Notes: generated by a model not told the origin, from the sequence alone. Shown: positions 1 to 7,247, counted from the first letter of the stretch. The stretch: 8,424 nucleotides of DNA from Bacteroidota bacterium (GCA_002748015.1 PDRH01000115.1:1-8424); one strand, 5' to 3'. Numbers and translations are program-made.

Positions 1-1175
1 TGGTCCTTCCAGCCATCTGCCTTCTTGTATGCATCTAGGCTACCCTGGGGGACGTAGAGCTTCACTGTGGACCCAAATAGCAGATTTCCCTCGCACTCAG
101 GGGGAGTAGCCGCTGGGATGTAGACGCTCTCCAGCGGAGAGGGGTCCTCAACGTAATAAAAGGCATACTTCCCGAGGTGTACCACAGAGCTGGGAATGGT
201 CACGCTCTTTAGCGTAGGGCATTCAGCGAAGGCATATGCGTTAATTCGGGTTACTGAGCTGGGGACTTCGTAGCTTGCGTTTTTCCTACTGGGTGGGTAG
301 GTATGCAGGGTCTTCCCGTCCTTGGAGAAGAGCAGACCATCCTTGACGCAGTAGTGCTCATTATCCTCGTCGATCTCTATCGTCTCCAGCGATGCGCACC
401 AGGCAAAAGCGCCAGGGCTAATGCTGCTTACCGAGCTGGGGATTTTCACGGTGGCCAGCCAAGGGACGTCCGCAAAAACAGCGAACCCAATGCTGTTCAA
501 TGTGCTGGAGAGCTGGATGGTCTCTAGAGGGCTACCATAAAAGGCAAAGTCCCCAATGCTGCTTACCGAGGCGGGCATCTCATAGCTGCTTTCCTTCTTA
601 CCGGCTGGGTAGGTATGCAGGGTCTTCCCGTCGTTAGAGTAGAGGATGCCATCCTTAGAGCTATAGTGCTGATTACCCGCATCAACGTTGATTGACAGCA
701 GCTTCAGGGAATATTCAAAAGCCCCGCTGCCAATGTTGCTCACCGTGCTTGGAATTGTTACGCTGGTGAGGGAGCATGCGCTGAAAACAGCTTCGCCGAT
801 GCTAGCCAATGAGTTGGGAAATTCTACGTTACCTAGTTCATCGCAATCCGCGAAAGCAAACTTACCGATGCTGGTCACAGAATTAGGGAGTTTTACGCCG
901 GTTAAAAATATGCAGTACGCACATGCATACTCGCCAATGCTGGTTACCGCATAGTCCTTCCCATCGTGATTCACCGTTGGGAGTATATCCAGGGTTCCCG
1001 AATAGTCCTTGTTTACCAATTTATCCACTTCCACCTCAAGGGGGGGATCTGCCTTCGTAACCTCGTACCTCAGCTCCCCGTCATCCCACTTATCCCCCAC
1101 CTGCGGATCTGCGGCAAGTGCGGTAACCGCTAGGCCCACCATCAAGCCAAACAGAAGTAGTAAGCGTCTAATCAT
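1..1175 (-). CDS. BspA-like leucine-rich-repeat secreted protein (partial, 3' end off window)
   Basis: This is a secreted LRR protein of the BspA/LRR_5 type; in Bacteroidota such proteins are typically surface or exported adhesin-like proteins, but its ligand is unknown. The start at 1175 gives a clear signal peptide: MIRR, then a Leu/Val-rich core, then ALA-A near residues 19-22. It also places a GGAGGA Shine-Dalgarno sequence (1183-1188) 7 nt upstream; an in-frame ATG at 1190 is less likely because it would put charged residues before the signal. After a short linker come repeated units of about 22-23 residues with the core 'SVTSIGKFAFADC..L..V..P'. Two non-LRR inserts of the type 'KDGILYS.DGKTLHTYP' lie 104 residues apart. 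The last visible residues (VPQGSLDAYKKADGWKD) match the usual end of the LRR region in this family, so any C-terminal sorting domain would lie off the window. The frame is open for 391 codons to the edge. It appears to be transcribed alone from the promoter at 1277-1308. Confidence 0.9.
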   Translation of the reverse strand, partial: MIRRLLLLFGLMVGLAVTALAADPQVGDKWDDGELRYEVTKADPPLEVEVDKLVNKDYSGTLDILPTVNHDGKDYAVTSIGEYACAYCIFLTGVKLPNSVTSIGKFAFADCDELGNVEFPNSLASIGEAVFSACSLTSVTIPSTVSNIGSGAFEYSLKLLSINVDAGNQHYSSKDGILYSNDGKTLHTYPAGKKESSYEMPASVSSIGDFAFYGSPLETIQLSSTLNSIGFAVFADVPWLATVKIPSSVSSISPGAFAWCASLETIEIDEDNEHYCVKDGLLFSKDGKTLHTYPPSRKNASYEVPSSVTRINAYAFAECPTLKSVTIPSSVVHLGKYAFYYVEDPSPLESVYIPAATPPECEGNLLFGSTVKLYVPQGSLDAYKKADGWKD

Positions 1176-1248
1176 TGTCCATTCCTCCATAGTTTAGTTT
1201 CCGCAGGGATATGGGGCGGCATTAGCTGGCCGGCCGACCTGCGGCAAG

Positions 1249-1277
1249 GCGCATGTCTTTAGGCATTCATCATGCGC
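1249..1277. repeat. Inverted repeat at the LRR promoter start site (operator candidate)
   Basis: GCGCATG (1249-1255) and CATGCGC (1271-1277) are perfect 7-bp inverted arms separated by 15 bp. The right arm shares its last base with the -7 element and lies around the predicted transcription start. Only part of the repeat would be transcribed, so a DNA-level protein site fits better than an RNA hairpin. No regulator is identified. Confidence 0.4.
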
Positions 1278-1308
1278 AAATGTAGCTTTTTACTCCTAGG
1301 ATAGCAAT
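1277..1308 (-). promoter_or_regulatory. Bacteroidota-type promoter of the LRR gene
   Basis: On the minus strand TACATTTG (1277-1284) matches the TAnnTTTG -7 element, and ATTG (1305-1308) serves as the -33 element with a 20-bp spacer. The predicted transcription start is near 1270, giving a leader of about 95 nt. A 7-bp inverted repeat (1249-1255 and 1271-1277) overlaps the start site, and a 10-bp direct repeat flanks the -33 element. Confidence 0.6.
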
Positions 1309-1355
1309 AGGCGGGGTGTGCTTTTTACTGATACCATAATGCCGGATAGTAAGGC

Positions 1356-2450
1356 CTACTTCTTCACGGCCTCAAACTGGAGGGTCTCATCATTGAACAC
1401 GAGGCCACGGTAGAAGTAGTCGTACTCCTCCTCGTTGAAGCTTACCTCCTGGGGGTCGATGCCTTCGGCGACCAGCTGGTTCTTGTAGAAGAGGTGCTCC
1501 CTGTCGCGGGCCATGTGGCCGAATTTATGGAGGGGCTCGAAGGTGGGGGCGTGGGCGCCGGGTATCTGCTCGTTGTAGTAGTACACCCGGCCGTCGAGGG
1601 TGAAGTAGAAGGCGCTGTCGAAGTCGCCGAGGGTGGCGATGTCCTGGACGGGGTACTCGTAGAGGCTGTCGGCGAGGGCGTAGTAGAGGTAGCGGTCGGT
1701 GTAGACGATGTCGGCGTTCTGCTTCCTGATGATGCGGAAGCCCTCGCTGCTGCCGTGGCTGTTGGGGATTTTGGTCTTTAGGAACTCGGAGTAGATGAAG
1801 TCCTTGTCGGCGTGGATGAAGGTCGTGAGGGTTCTGAAGGTCTGGTAGTCCACGCTGTCGACCAGCTCGTTGTGGCGGAAGATGTGGTGGGCATCCTTGG
1901 CCCAGTCGGTGCCGGTTTCGCCTGCGAGGGGGTAGAGGGGGCGATAAGTCTTGGCGTCGGCCTCCTCTATGATGTCGAGATACTGTAGATCGGCGCTGGC
2001 GGTGGCTCCGTTCTCGTCGATGAAGTCCTCGCGGGACGTTTTCAGCTGGTAGACGTGCTTGGCGTCGATGTAGGTGCGGTGGAGGTGGGGCAGGTGCCTA
2101 AAGGTGGGGTAGTCGACGAAGTCGGCAATGCGGTTTCTGAAGTAGAGGTGGCGGTCGTCGCGGGCGAAGTTGTTGTCGAGAACCCGGAATGTCTGGGGGT
2201 TGGCCTCGGGGATTAGCACCCAGTGGTAGTCGTTGCGCCCGCGGATGAACACGGTGAGGGGGTCATTGCTACGGGAGGGGTCGTGGGTGTACTCGTAGAA
2301 GATCTGGGAGCGGTCGGGGGAGTAGCCGAAGTGGCGGGACTTGGCCTCGTCGACGAACTCACGGCTATTCTTGGGGATGCAGGATGGGAGGAGGGCGGAC
2401 AGGGCGATTGCGAGAAGGATTAGGGACGGTACTAGGATGTTGCTCTTCAT
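1356..2450 (-). CDS. DKNYY-repeat lipoprotein
   Basis: This 364-aa exported lipoprotein begins with MKS, a hydrophobic stretch and a signal peptidase II lipobox, LPSC, with the acylated Cys at residue 24. The mature protein is very rich in Tyr, Asp, Phe and His. It is built of degenerate repeats such as 'ARDDRHLYFRN...DYPTFRHL', 'AKDAHHIFRHNELVDSVDYQTFRTL' and 'ARDREHLFYKNQL'. These fit the DKNYY family, whose molecular role is not established. The lipid anchor predicts a membrane-attached, extracytoplasmic protein; no acidic surface-export tag follows the Cys (IPKN), which argues mildly for a periplasmic-facing location. It is the last gene of a three-gene run, starting 20 bp after the 119-aa gene's stop, with no promoter in that gap. 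The lipoprotein and repeat calls are firm; the function is unknown. Confidence 0.85.
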   Translation of the reverse strand: MKSNILVPSLILLAIALSALLPSCIPKNSREFVDEAKSRHFGYSPDRSQIFYEYTHDPSRSNDPLTVFIRGRNDYHWVLIPEANPQTFRVLDNNFARDDRHLYFRNRIADFVDYPTFRHLPHLHRTYIDAKHVYQLKTSREDFIDENGATASADLQYLDIIEEADAKTYRPLYPLAGETGTDWAKDAHHIFRHNELVDSVDYQTFRTLTTFIHADKDFIYSEFLKTKIPNSHGSSEGFRIIRKQNADIVYTDRYLYYALADSLYEYPVQDIATLGDFDSAFYFTLDGRVYYYNEQIPGAHAPTFEPLHKFGHMARDREHLFYKNQLVAEGIDPQEVSFNEEEYDYFYRGLVFNDETLQFEAVKK

Positions 2451-2470
2451 GGCTTTAGCTGTTTGTCTGT

Positions 2471-2830
2471 TTATACTTGCGCTACGATTTCCCAGTGCGC
2501 CCAGCGGATGGCGGAGAAGGTGGGGTGGCGAAAGCGGCTGTCCTCATTGCGCACGAACATGAGTTCCACCTCGCCCTCATCGGGACGGTAGTTGGCAATC
2601 CAGGTGTTGGCCAGCCGCCAGGTACGCTCGAGGGATTCCTCTACGGAGGCTTCTGGCCGGATTACCTGTCCCTTGAGGATGAGCTTGTAGCAGTCCGGGA
2701 ACTTGTCGTAGGGGGATAGGTTGAACTGCTCGGGGAGGTCGAGGGCGCGGCATATGCGGGCGGCGAGCCTTCGGGCCTTTTCGGGCTGGGTCTGGTGGTC
2801 GAGGATGATGGTGAGGTAGAAGGTCTTCAT
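2471..2830 (-). CDS. Uncharacterised 119-aa protein
   Basis: I do not recognise a named family. The protein starts with MKTFYLTIILD and has no signal peptide or membrane segment, so it is predicted cytoplasmic. Visible features are an amphipathic helix after residue 15 (PEKARRLAARICRALDLP), a central 'SPYDKFPDCYKLILKG' stretch, and a C-terminal part that looks like alternating strands (EVELMFVRNED, then FSAIRWAHWEIV). The mixed alpha/beta pattern with conserved-looking Trp and Tyr suggests a small compact domain, perhaps a binding or immunity-like protein, but that is inference. Its ATG lies 3 bp after the stop of the 249-aa gene, so the two are almost certainly cotranscribed and probably translationally coupled. 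The DKNYY lipoprotein gene follows after 20 bp. Confidence 0.8.
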   Translation of the reverse strand: MKTFYLTIILDHQTQPEKARRLAARICRALDLPEQFNLSPYDKFPDCYKLILKGQVIRPEASVEESLERTWRLANTWIANYRPDEGEVELMFVRNEDSRFRHPTFSAIRWAHWEIVAQV

Positions 2831-2833
2831 GGT

Positions 2834-3583
2834 CTAGAGCTTTTGGGCGTAGGGGAGCATCATTTCGTAGATGCCCAGGGCGCTGGAGATGGCCTCGGCG
2901 AAGTCCCTATCGGTTTCGGCGAAGCGGAAGAAGCCCTCCTCCAGGCGATGTGCGTTGCTGGTAACCCACTGGGCGAGGGTGCGCCTATCTGGCTTGGGTA
3001 GGATGCATGGGCCTATGCCTTCAATGATGGACGGGTAGTCGTCCTGGAGCATGCCCACGAAGTTGCGGTAGCCCTGCTGCTCGGGGTCGAGGTCCCAGTC
3101 GCCGAGGAGGGCCGGGAAATCCCCAAGCCGCCGGCTAATCTCCACGAGGTTCTCGAGGTCGAACCAGCTGCGGGTATTTATCTCCCATGCCCACCACGCC
3201 CGTAGGAAGCTGCGTATGGCCTGCTGCTCCTGCTGGGGCCAGGTCTCCCATTCGGCGTAGTCGAGCTTGCCCAGGATGATGAAGGTGTTGGTGGATAGCT
3301 GCCCATCGGCGAGCAGCTCGAGTAGGAGGGGGAGGTAGTGCTTTAGGTCGTTCAGGCCACCGACGGTGGTCATGGCTTGAAGGGCGTAGGCATCCATGGC
3401 CACCCAGTCGACGAGGTGCAGGGGGATGGCGGCCCCACCGAGCGATTCGGCCTCCTCCTGGTGTATGGCGCGGGCGAGGATGCGGTCGCTGGCGGGGTAC
3501 TTGGCGAACTGCCAGTAGAGCTCGGCGAGGGCCTCGTCGAATGCGCTGCGCAGGGTGTGACGGTGCTGTCTGGGTGTTGGCAA
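2834..3583 (-). CDS. Uncharacterised 249-aa protein, TTG start
   Basis: This protein is mostly helical and Trp/Leu-rich, with no signal peptide. Its middle carries 'DLKHYLPLLLELLADGQL' followed by 'ILGKLDYAEWETWPQQEQQAIRSF' and 'LRAWWAWE'. This arrangement resembles a widespread uncharacterised bacterial family as I remember it, but I cannot name a domain and assign no function. The only plausible start before the first internal ATG (about residue 62) is TTG at 3583. An in-frame TGA lies at 3602-3604, and the codons between it and the TTG include no ATG or GTG. The N-terminus (residues 14-30, 'AFDEALAELYWQFAKYP') looks like genuine protein, which supports the TTG. It heads the run with the 119-aa gene and the DKNYY gene. 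No good promoter is visible in the 83 bp upstream, so read-through from the AAA/nuclease gene is possible. Confidence 0.78.
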   Translation of the reverse strand: MPTPRQHRHTLRSAFDEALAELYWQFAKYPASDRILARAIHQEEAESLGGAAIPLHLVDWVAMDAYALQAMTTVGGLNDLKHYLPLLLELLADGQLSTNTFIILGKLDYAEWETWPQQEQQAIRSFLRAWWAWEINTRSWFDLENLVEISRRLGDFPALLGDWDLDPEQQGYRNFVGMLQDDYPSIIEGIGPCILPKPDRRTLAQWVTSNAHRLEEGFFRFAETDRDFAEAISSALGIYEMMLPYAQKL

Positions 3584-3666
3584 GGGGGAGATTATCTTAT
3601 TTCACAGAAAGGGTGTGCATCGGACTCCGCCCCCTCCCATTCCGAATGATTAAACATCTCCATACC

Positions 3667-5349
3667 CTACAGTTCCTCCCACCCCCAATCGCACTCCCCG
3701 CGGGTATCCCTTCGGGTGTCGAAGGCCGCGCCGATACCGAAGATGGGCTTGCCCTTGGCACGGTGGGGATCGGCGTAGTGCTTCTCCTTGATCTGGGCGA
3801 GGGCGCTGGCGCCGGTCTCCTGGCCCTGGGTAAGCTTCAGCTCGAAGATGTAGATGGCCTCAGGCATGTCGAGCACGACATCGGAGCGACCGTGTAGGGA
3901 GTGCATCTCGGTGCGCACATCGCATCCCAGGGCGGCGAACCAGGCGTAGAGGGCGACCTGGAAGAGCTGCTCGTACACCTTTGCACGTGCCTCCTCCCGC
4001 TTCTCCTCGTTGGGTAGTTGATCCAGCGGCTGCGTACGCTGCTGGCCCACTGCGCTATAGGGTATGCCAGCGATGAGGGCGAGGAGTTCGCCCATGGCGG
4101 CATCTATGCTCCCCCTCATGAGGGCCACCTGGAAGCTCGTGGGTCTACCGGGGTAGCCTAGCCCCATGCGCGGCGCGCTGAAGATGTCGAGGAGGACATT
4201 CCAGAAGTTGTAGACGACCTCGTGGTTCGGGAAGGCGAGGGTAAGGATGAGGCTTCGCGTATCGTAATCCTTGATGGTCAGGTAGCCGCTCTGGAACAGG
4301 AGGGGTATGGGGTTGCGACCGGTGAAGTCGAGCTTTTTGAGGTCCTCCTTGTGGATGATGATATCGCGGGTTAGCAGATGGAAGTCGAAGGTGTAGCTGG
4401 GGAATACGGTGGCCAGGAGGGCGGACATGCCGGTTTCGGACCAGTTATTGGACAGCTCATGCTGGTAGAAGCAGTAGATGAGGCTCTGGGGGTTGTATAC
4501 ATGCAGGGGGGCGCTGGTGAAGCGGTAGCCGTCGTAGTAGCCCCGGAGGATCTTGACTGCCCCCTCGAAGTCGGTGTTTTCCCGCTCGGCCAGCTCCTCT
4601 ATCTCGGGGCGGAATCCCTCCTTCAGCTCCTCCTCTGTGATGCCGCAGAGGGCCGCATACTCGGGGTTGAAGGTCTGGTTGAGGATGCTGTTGGCGCCGC
4701 TGAAGAGGCTCAGCTCTGCGAACTGGGTGATGCCGGTTACGACGACCATGTGGAGGAACTCGCCGCTCTCCTTGATGGCCTTGTAGAAGCCACGAAGCTC
4801 GGACTTATAGTAGAGGTGCAGCTCCTGCTGGTCGGGGGTTATGGTGTCGGTGATGGGATTGTCGTACTCGTCGACCAGGATGACAGGCTTGATGCCAGTC
4901 TGCTGGTAGGCGGTGCGTATAAGCGTAAGCATACGCTTGCCCAGAGGCCCCTCGGATGGGAGCTGGTACTCCTTTTCATACTGCTGGAGGAAGAAGGTGC
5001 ATATGTTGTAGACATCGCTCTTCTGATTGTAGCTAGAAGAGGAGAACCCAAAGAAGAAGGTCGGGTGCTTGACCCATTCCGTCTCGCCGGCGGCCGCCCT
5101 GAGCTGCTCAACCTTTAGCCCCTCGAAGAGGTGTCCATCCCCCTGGAAGTAGCTCTTTAGGGTACTGATCATGAGGCTCTTCCCGAAGCGTCGAGGGCGG
5201 GCGATGAACTGCGAAACGGGGCCATGGGCCACCTTCCAGATGACGTCCGTCTTGTCTATGTATACGTAGTTCCCTTCGCGTAGCTGCTTGAAGCTCTGCA
5301 CGCCGAAAGGGAGCTTGCGGGTGGATAGAATGCTATTTGCCTGGCTCAT
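3667..5349 (-). CDS. AAA-ATPase-like protein with C-terminal PD-(D/E)XK nuclease domain (DUF1703 type)
   Basis: This 560-aa protein has the architecture common in Bacteroidota and other anaerobes: an N-terminal AAA-ATPase-like domain and a C-terminal PD-(D/E)XK nuclease-like domain. Visible motifs are 'FGVQSFKQLREGNYVYIDKT' near residues 15-34, a family-type P-loop RPRRFGKS at 51-58, and Walker B 'PVILVDEYD' at 155-163. The nuclease core is Asp490 in 'GRSDVVL' and Glu503/Lys505 in 'FELKL', with a Gln-Ile-Lys helix around 519-521. The length matches the family and all key residues are intact, so it looks functional. The cellular role is not established; mobile-element or conflict functions have been suggested for such proteins. 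The strand after the P-loop reads 'HPTFFFGFSSSSY', where related proteins often have an acidic residue. The ATG at 5349 is preceded by GGAGGA (5356-5361) and a TACCTTTG promoter element. Confidence 0.93.
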   Translation of the reverse strand: MSQANSILSTRKLPFGVQSFKQLREGNYVYIDKTDVIWKVAHGPVSQFIARPRRFGKSLMISTLKSYFQGDGHLFEGLKVEQLRAAAGETEWVKHPTFFFGFSSSSYNQKSDVYNICTFFLQQYEKEYQLPSEGPLGKRMLTLIRTAYQQTGIKPVILVDEYDNPITDTITPDQQELHLYYKSELRGFYKAIKESGEFLHMVVVTGITQFAELSLFSGANSILNQTFNPEYAALCGITEEELKEGFRPEIEELAERENTDFEGAVKILRGYYDGYRFTSAPLHVYNPQSLIYCFYQHELSNNWSETGMSALLATVFPSYTFDFHLLTRDIIIHKEDLKKLDFTGRNPIPLLFQSGYLTIKDYDTRSLILTLAFPNHEVVYNFWNVLLDIFSAPRMGLGYPGRPTSFQVALMRGSIDAAMGELLALIAGIPYSAVGQQRTQPLDQLPNEEKREEARAKVYEQLFQVALYAWFAALGCDVRTEMHSLHGRSDVVLDMPEAIYIFELKLTQGQETGASALAQIKEKHYADPHRAKGKPIFGIGAAFDTRRDTRGECDWGWEEL

Positions 5350-5377
5350 GCTTGCTCCTCCGTGGTTCTTGTTTGGG

Positions 5378-5385
5378 CAAAGGTA
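5378..5385 (-). promoter_or_regulatory. -7 promoter element of the AAA/nuclease gene
   Basis: TACCTTTG on the minus strand is an exact TAnnTTTG match 28 bp upstream of the ATG at 5349. A -33 TTTG is not evident at the expected distance (the minus strand reads AATA there). The surrounding 12-mer CTACCTTTGCCC occurs again exactly at the kptA promoter (7831-7842). Confidence 0.5.
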
Positions 5386-5464
5386 GCCATAATTTACGTA
5401 CTGGTATTTGCTGGCGAGATATCCATCTGGCCAAGGGGAATTGTTAAATTAAGGGCGGCATCGG

Positions 5465-5495
5465 CTTGCCAAACCAAAGAATAAGTCTATATTTG
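5465..5495 (+). promoter_or_regulatory. Bacteroidota-type promoter of the 5514-7229 cluster
   Basis: CTTG (5465-5468), a 19-bp spacer and TATATTTG (5488-5495) closely match the -33/-7 consensus. Transcription should begin near 5502, leaving a leader of only about a dozen bases before the ATG codons at 5514 and 5517. This rules against a translation start at the in-frame TTG at 5466. Confidence 0.65.
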
Positions 5496-5513
5496 GGGTG
5501 TAAACAGAATGCC

Positions 5514-5858
5514 ATGATGCAGCAGGAATCCGCTGGCCTGGCCACGGCGTTAGATGTCCTCCAGCGCGAGGAGGCTCGCCTGGTCGAGGCGCTTCGCCGG
5601 GGTAGTGATCATGATGAAGAGGCCAGGCTTCTTCTTTCGGACCTCAAGCGGGCTGTCGCTTGGCTCGCTAGGATAGAGGAGCTGGGGCTAGGCCCTGCAT
5701 CGCGCTACGATATCCTGCCAATTCCCGACCTCCCGGATGCCTTTGCGAGCTACAGGATAATGGACGACTGCGACTCCGACGACAGGGAGGATTGGCGCGA
5801 GCTTAGCGAAGGGCTTATAATTGCTGGTGGTGATTTCATCATCAGCCGAAAGGGTTAG
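5514..5858 (+). CDS. Uncharacterised 114-aa protein
   Basis: I do not recognise this small soluble protein. Residues about 3-60 are predicted to form long charged helices (ATALDVLQREEARLVEALRR, then EEARLLLSDLKRAVAWLARIEEL), probably a helical hairpin or short coiled coil. A Pro-rich linker (ILPIPDLPDAF) and an acidic tail (DDCDSDDREDWRELSEG) ending in 'IIAGGDFIISRKG' follow. The open frame extends back to a TTG at 5466, but that codon lies within the -33 promoter element, so translation must start at ATG 5514 or the adjacent ATG 5517; I use 5514. No Shine-Dalgarno is seen. The next gene starts 4 bp after this stop, so the pair are coupled. A partner or regulatory role for the 240-aa protein is plausible but is only inference. 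Confidence 0.72.
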   Translation: MMQQESAGLATALDVLQREEARLVEALRRGSDHDEEARLLLSDLKRAVAWLARIEELGLGPASRYDILPIPDLPDAFASYRIMDDCDSDDREDWRELSEGLIIAGGDFIISRKG

Positions 5859-5862
5859 GTAT

Positions 5863-6585
5863 ATGGAGTACTATCTCGGGGGATACTATCTGTTCAGGCT
5901 GGTGGAGTTGCCCTATGGCAGCTTTGAGGGGCGCAGGGTCTACACCTGTAGCTCCTACATCAATGAGTCCTACTACGATTCGTGGGCGCTACCCTGGACG
6001 GGTGACGGCGAGGGCCTCTGCGAGGCGGATATCGCCCATCTGCAGCCGGACGGCGAGCACCTACCCCAGCTACAGGAGTGGGTGGATGCGCGCTTCAATG
6101 AGGAGCGGATGGGCTGGCAATCGGTCTTTGCGGACATGCCGACCCTGCATGAGTATCGGCGGTTCTTCTTCCCCGATAGCCCGGCGGTGGCGCTGGGGGT
6201 AGCCTTTCCCGAGGGGGAGCGAAAGGCCCTGCTGGAAGCCCTGAAGCCAGCGGGAGAGATGAGCGGCGAAGTAGGGCTATACCAGAACCTCAAGGCTGCG
6301 AGGCTGGATGCGGAGGGGGAGGGCGAGGTGCTCGGCTTCGACATCATCGGGGTCGACGTAGCCTGGGAGTGCTTTAGCTTCCATACCCACGACTTAGCCC
6401 CGGAGTTGCAAGAGCGCTTTGGCCTTACCGTCAATGCCTACGGGCTACTCGAGGACAATGAGCATTGGGATGCCATCATGGCCTACATGAACGACAGGAC
6501 GAACCGCTTCGAGTCCGTACCGTGGTTCTACGTGCGGGTGAAACGGATGGCAGAGTGGCCTGGGGGCGAGGCGCGTAGCCTGTAG
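5863..6585 (+). CDS. Uncharacterised 240-aa protein
   Basis: The start is ATG 5863, 4 bp after the upstream stop; the frame is open further back to a TTG at 5821, but that would overlap the 114-aa gene. The protein is acidic and rich in Tyr, Trp, Glu and Phe, with no signal peptide. It opens with 'MEYYLGGYYLFRLVELPYGSF'. The middle is helical (FPEGERKALLEALKP). The C-terminal third reads 'LGFDIIGVDVAWECFSFHTH', then 'LQERFGLTVNAYGLLEDNEHW' and 'SVPWFYVRVKR'. This pattern reminds me of uncharacterised bacterial proteins seen in immunity-protein-like neighbourhoods, but I cannot name a family. It is probably cytoplasmic and cotranscribed with the 114-aa gene and the methyltransferase. Confidence 0.8.
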   Translation: MEYYLGGYYLFRLVELPYGSFEGRRVYTCSSYINESYYDSWALPWTGDGEGLCEADIAHLQPDGEHLPQLQEWVDARFNEERMGWQSVFADMPTLHEYRRFFFPDSPAVALGVAFPEGERKALLEALKPAGEMSGEVGLYQNLKAARLDAEGEGEVLGFDIIGVDVAWECFSFHTHDLAPELQERFGLTVNAYGLLEDNEHWDAIMAYMNDRTNRFESVPWFYVRVKRMAEWPGGEARSL

Positions 6586-6605
6586 TCGTAATAATACTTG
6601 TAACG

Positions 6606-7229
6606 ATGGAAAAGGATTGGTCAGCGCTAGCGGCGCACTTCGACGACCTGCAGCGTAGGGTTACCGGGCCGGAGGTCGATAGGGAGATAAAGAGCGAGCT
6701 TGCAAAGCTGCAGAACCTGGGGGCAGTCCTCGAGCTGGGCTGTGGCAATGGGGGCTATACGCCCTCCCTGCTGGATGCCTGCGATTCCCTGCTGGCAACG
6801 GACATATCTGAGGACATGCTGCGCGTGGCGAAGGAGAGGCTAAAGGGCTCTCCAAAGGTAAGCGTGCGGCAGGCCTCCTGCTACGATACCGGGCTAGAGG
6901 CGGGCGCGTACGATACCGTATTCATGGGCAACCTCATCCATGTGGTGGCGCAGCCCGAGGAGGCCATGAAGGAGGCCCACCGCCTGCTAAAGGACAGGGG
7001 GCGGCTGGTGATAGTATCCTTCACCCCGGACGGTCTCTCGCCGCTAGGCAAGGCAAAGCTCATCGCCCGCTACCTCAGGCACTTCGGCCCGCCGCCTAAG
7101 GGTGGCACCAAGTTCACCCTTACGAGCCTATGCGTATTCGTCCCCTCTTGCGGCTTCGAGATAGAGGACGTGCACCTCCTGGGGGACAATATGGCCAAGG
7201 CCATATTCATGGTAGCGAGGAGGCGCTAG
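6606..7229 (+). CDS. Class I SAM-dependent methyltransferase
   Basis: This 207-aa protein has a Rossmann-fold methyltransferase core. Motif I is LELGCGNGGY (residues 42-51) and binds S-adenosylmethionine. Asp66 in 'ATDISEDML' ends strand beta-2 and would contact the ribose. 'ASCYDTGLEAGAYDTVFMGN' covers motifs II-III, followed by 'HVVAQPEEAMKEAHRLLKDRGRL' (motif post-III helix and strand), as in UbiE/MenG-like and Methyltransf_11/25 enzymes. The substrate cannot be read from the sequence; a small-molecule acceptor is usual for this subtype. The gene starts 20 bp after the 240-aa gene without a recognisable promoter, so it probably belongs to the same transcript. It ends 18 bp from the convergent kptA stop, with no strong terminator between them. 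Confidence 0.9.
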   Translation: MEKDWSALAAHFDDLQRRVTGPEVDREIKSELAKLQNLGAVLELGCGNGGYTPSLLDACDSLLATDISEDMLRVAKERLKGSPKVSVRQASCYDTGLEAGAYDTVFMGNLIHVVAQPEEAMKEAHRLLKDRGRLVIVSFTPDGLSPLGKAKLIARYLRHFGPPPKGGTKFTLTSLCVFVPSCGFEIEDVHLLGDNMAKAIFMVARRR

Positions 7230-7247
7230 GGGCTTAATCTCGCTAGG

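Noticed and set aside
1220..1237. GGCCGGCC palindrome downstream of the DKNYY gene
   Set aside because: A single short GC palindrome in GC-rich DNA with no supporting context.
4378..5118. 246-codon open frame on the plus strand
   Set aside because: It lies wholly antisense to the AAA/nuclease gene, and its Gly/Val/Glu-rich translation is an artefact of GC-rich codons in the real gene.
5973..6434. 153-codon open frame on the minus strand
   Set aside because: It is antisense to the 240-aa gene; the product is Ser/Arg/Pro-rich low-complexity sequence without domains.
7213..7247. TAGCG/CGCTA inverted repeat near the methyltransferase and kptA stops as a bidirectional terminator
   Set aside because: Only 5 bp can pair, one arm lies in the coding region and there is no T-run; a repeated CGCTAGG (7224-7230, 7241-7247) is too short to interpret.
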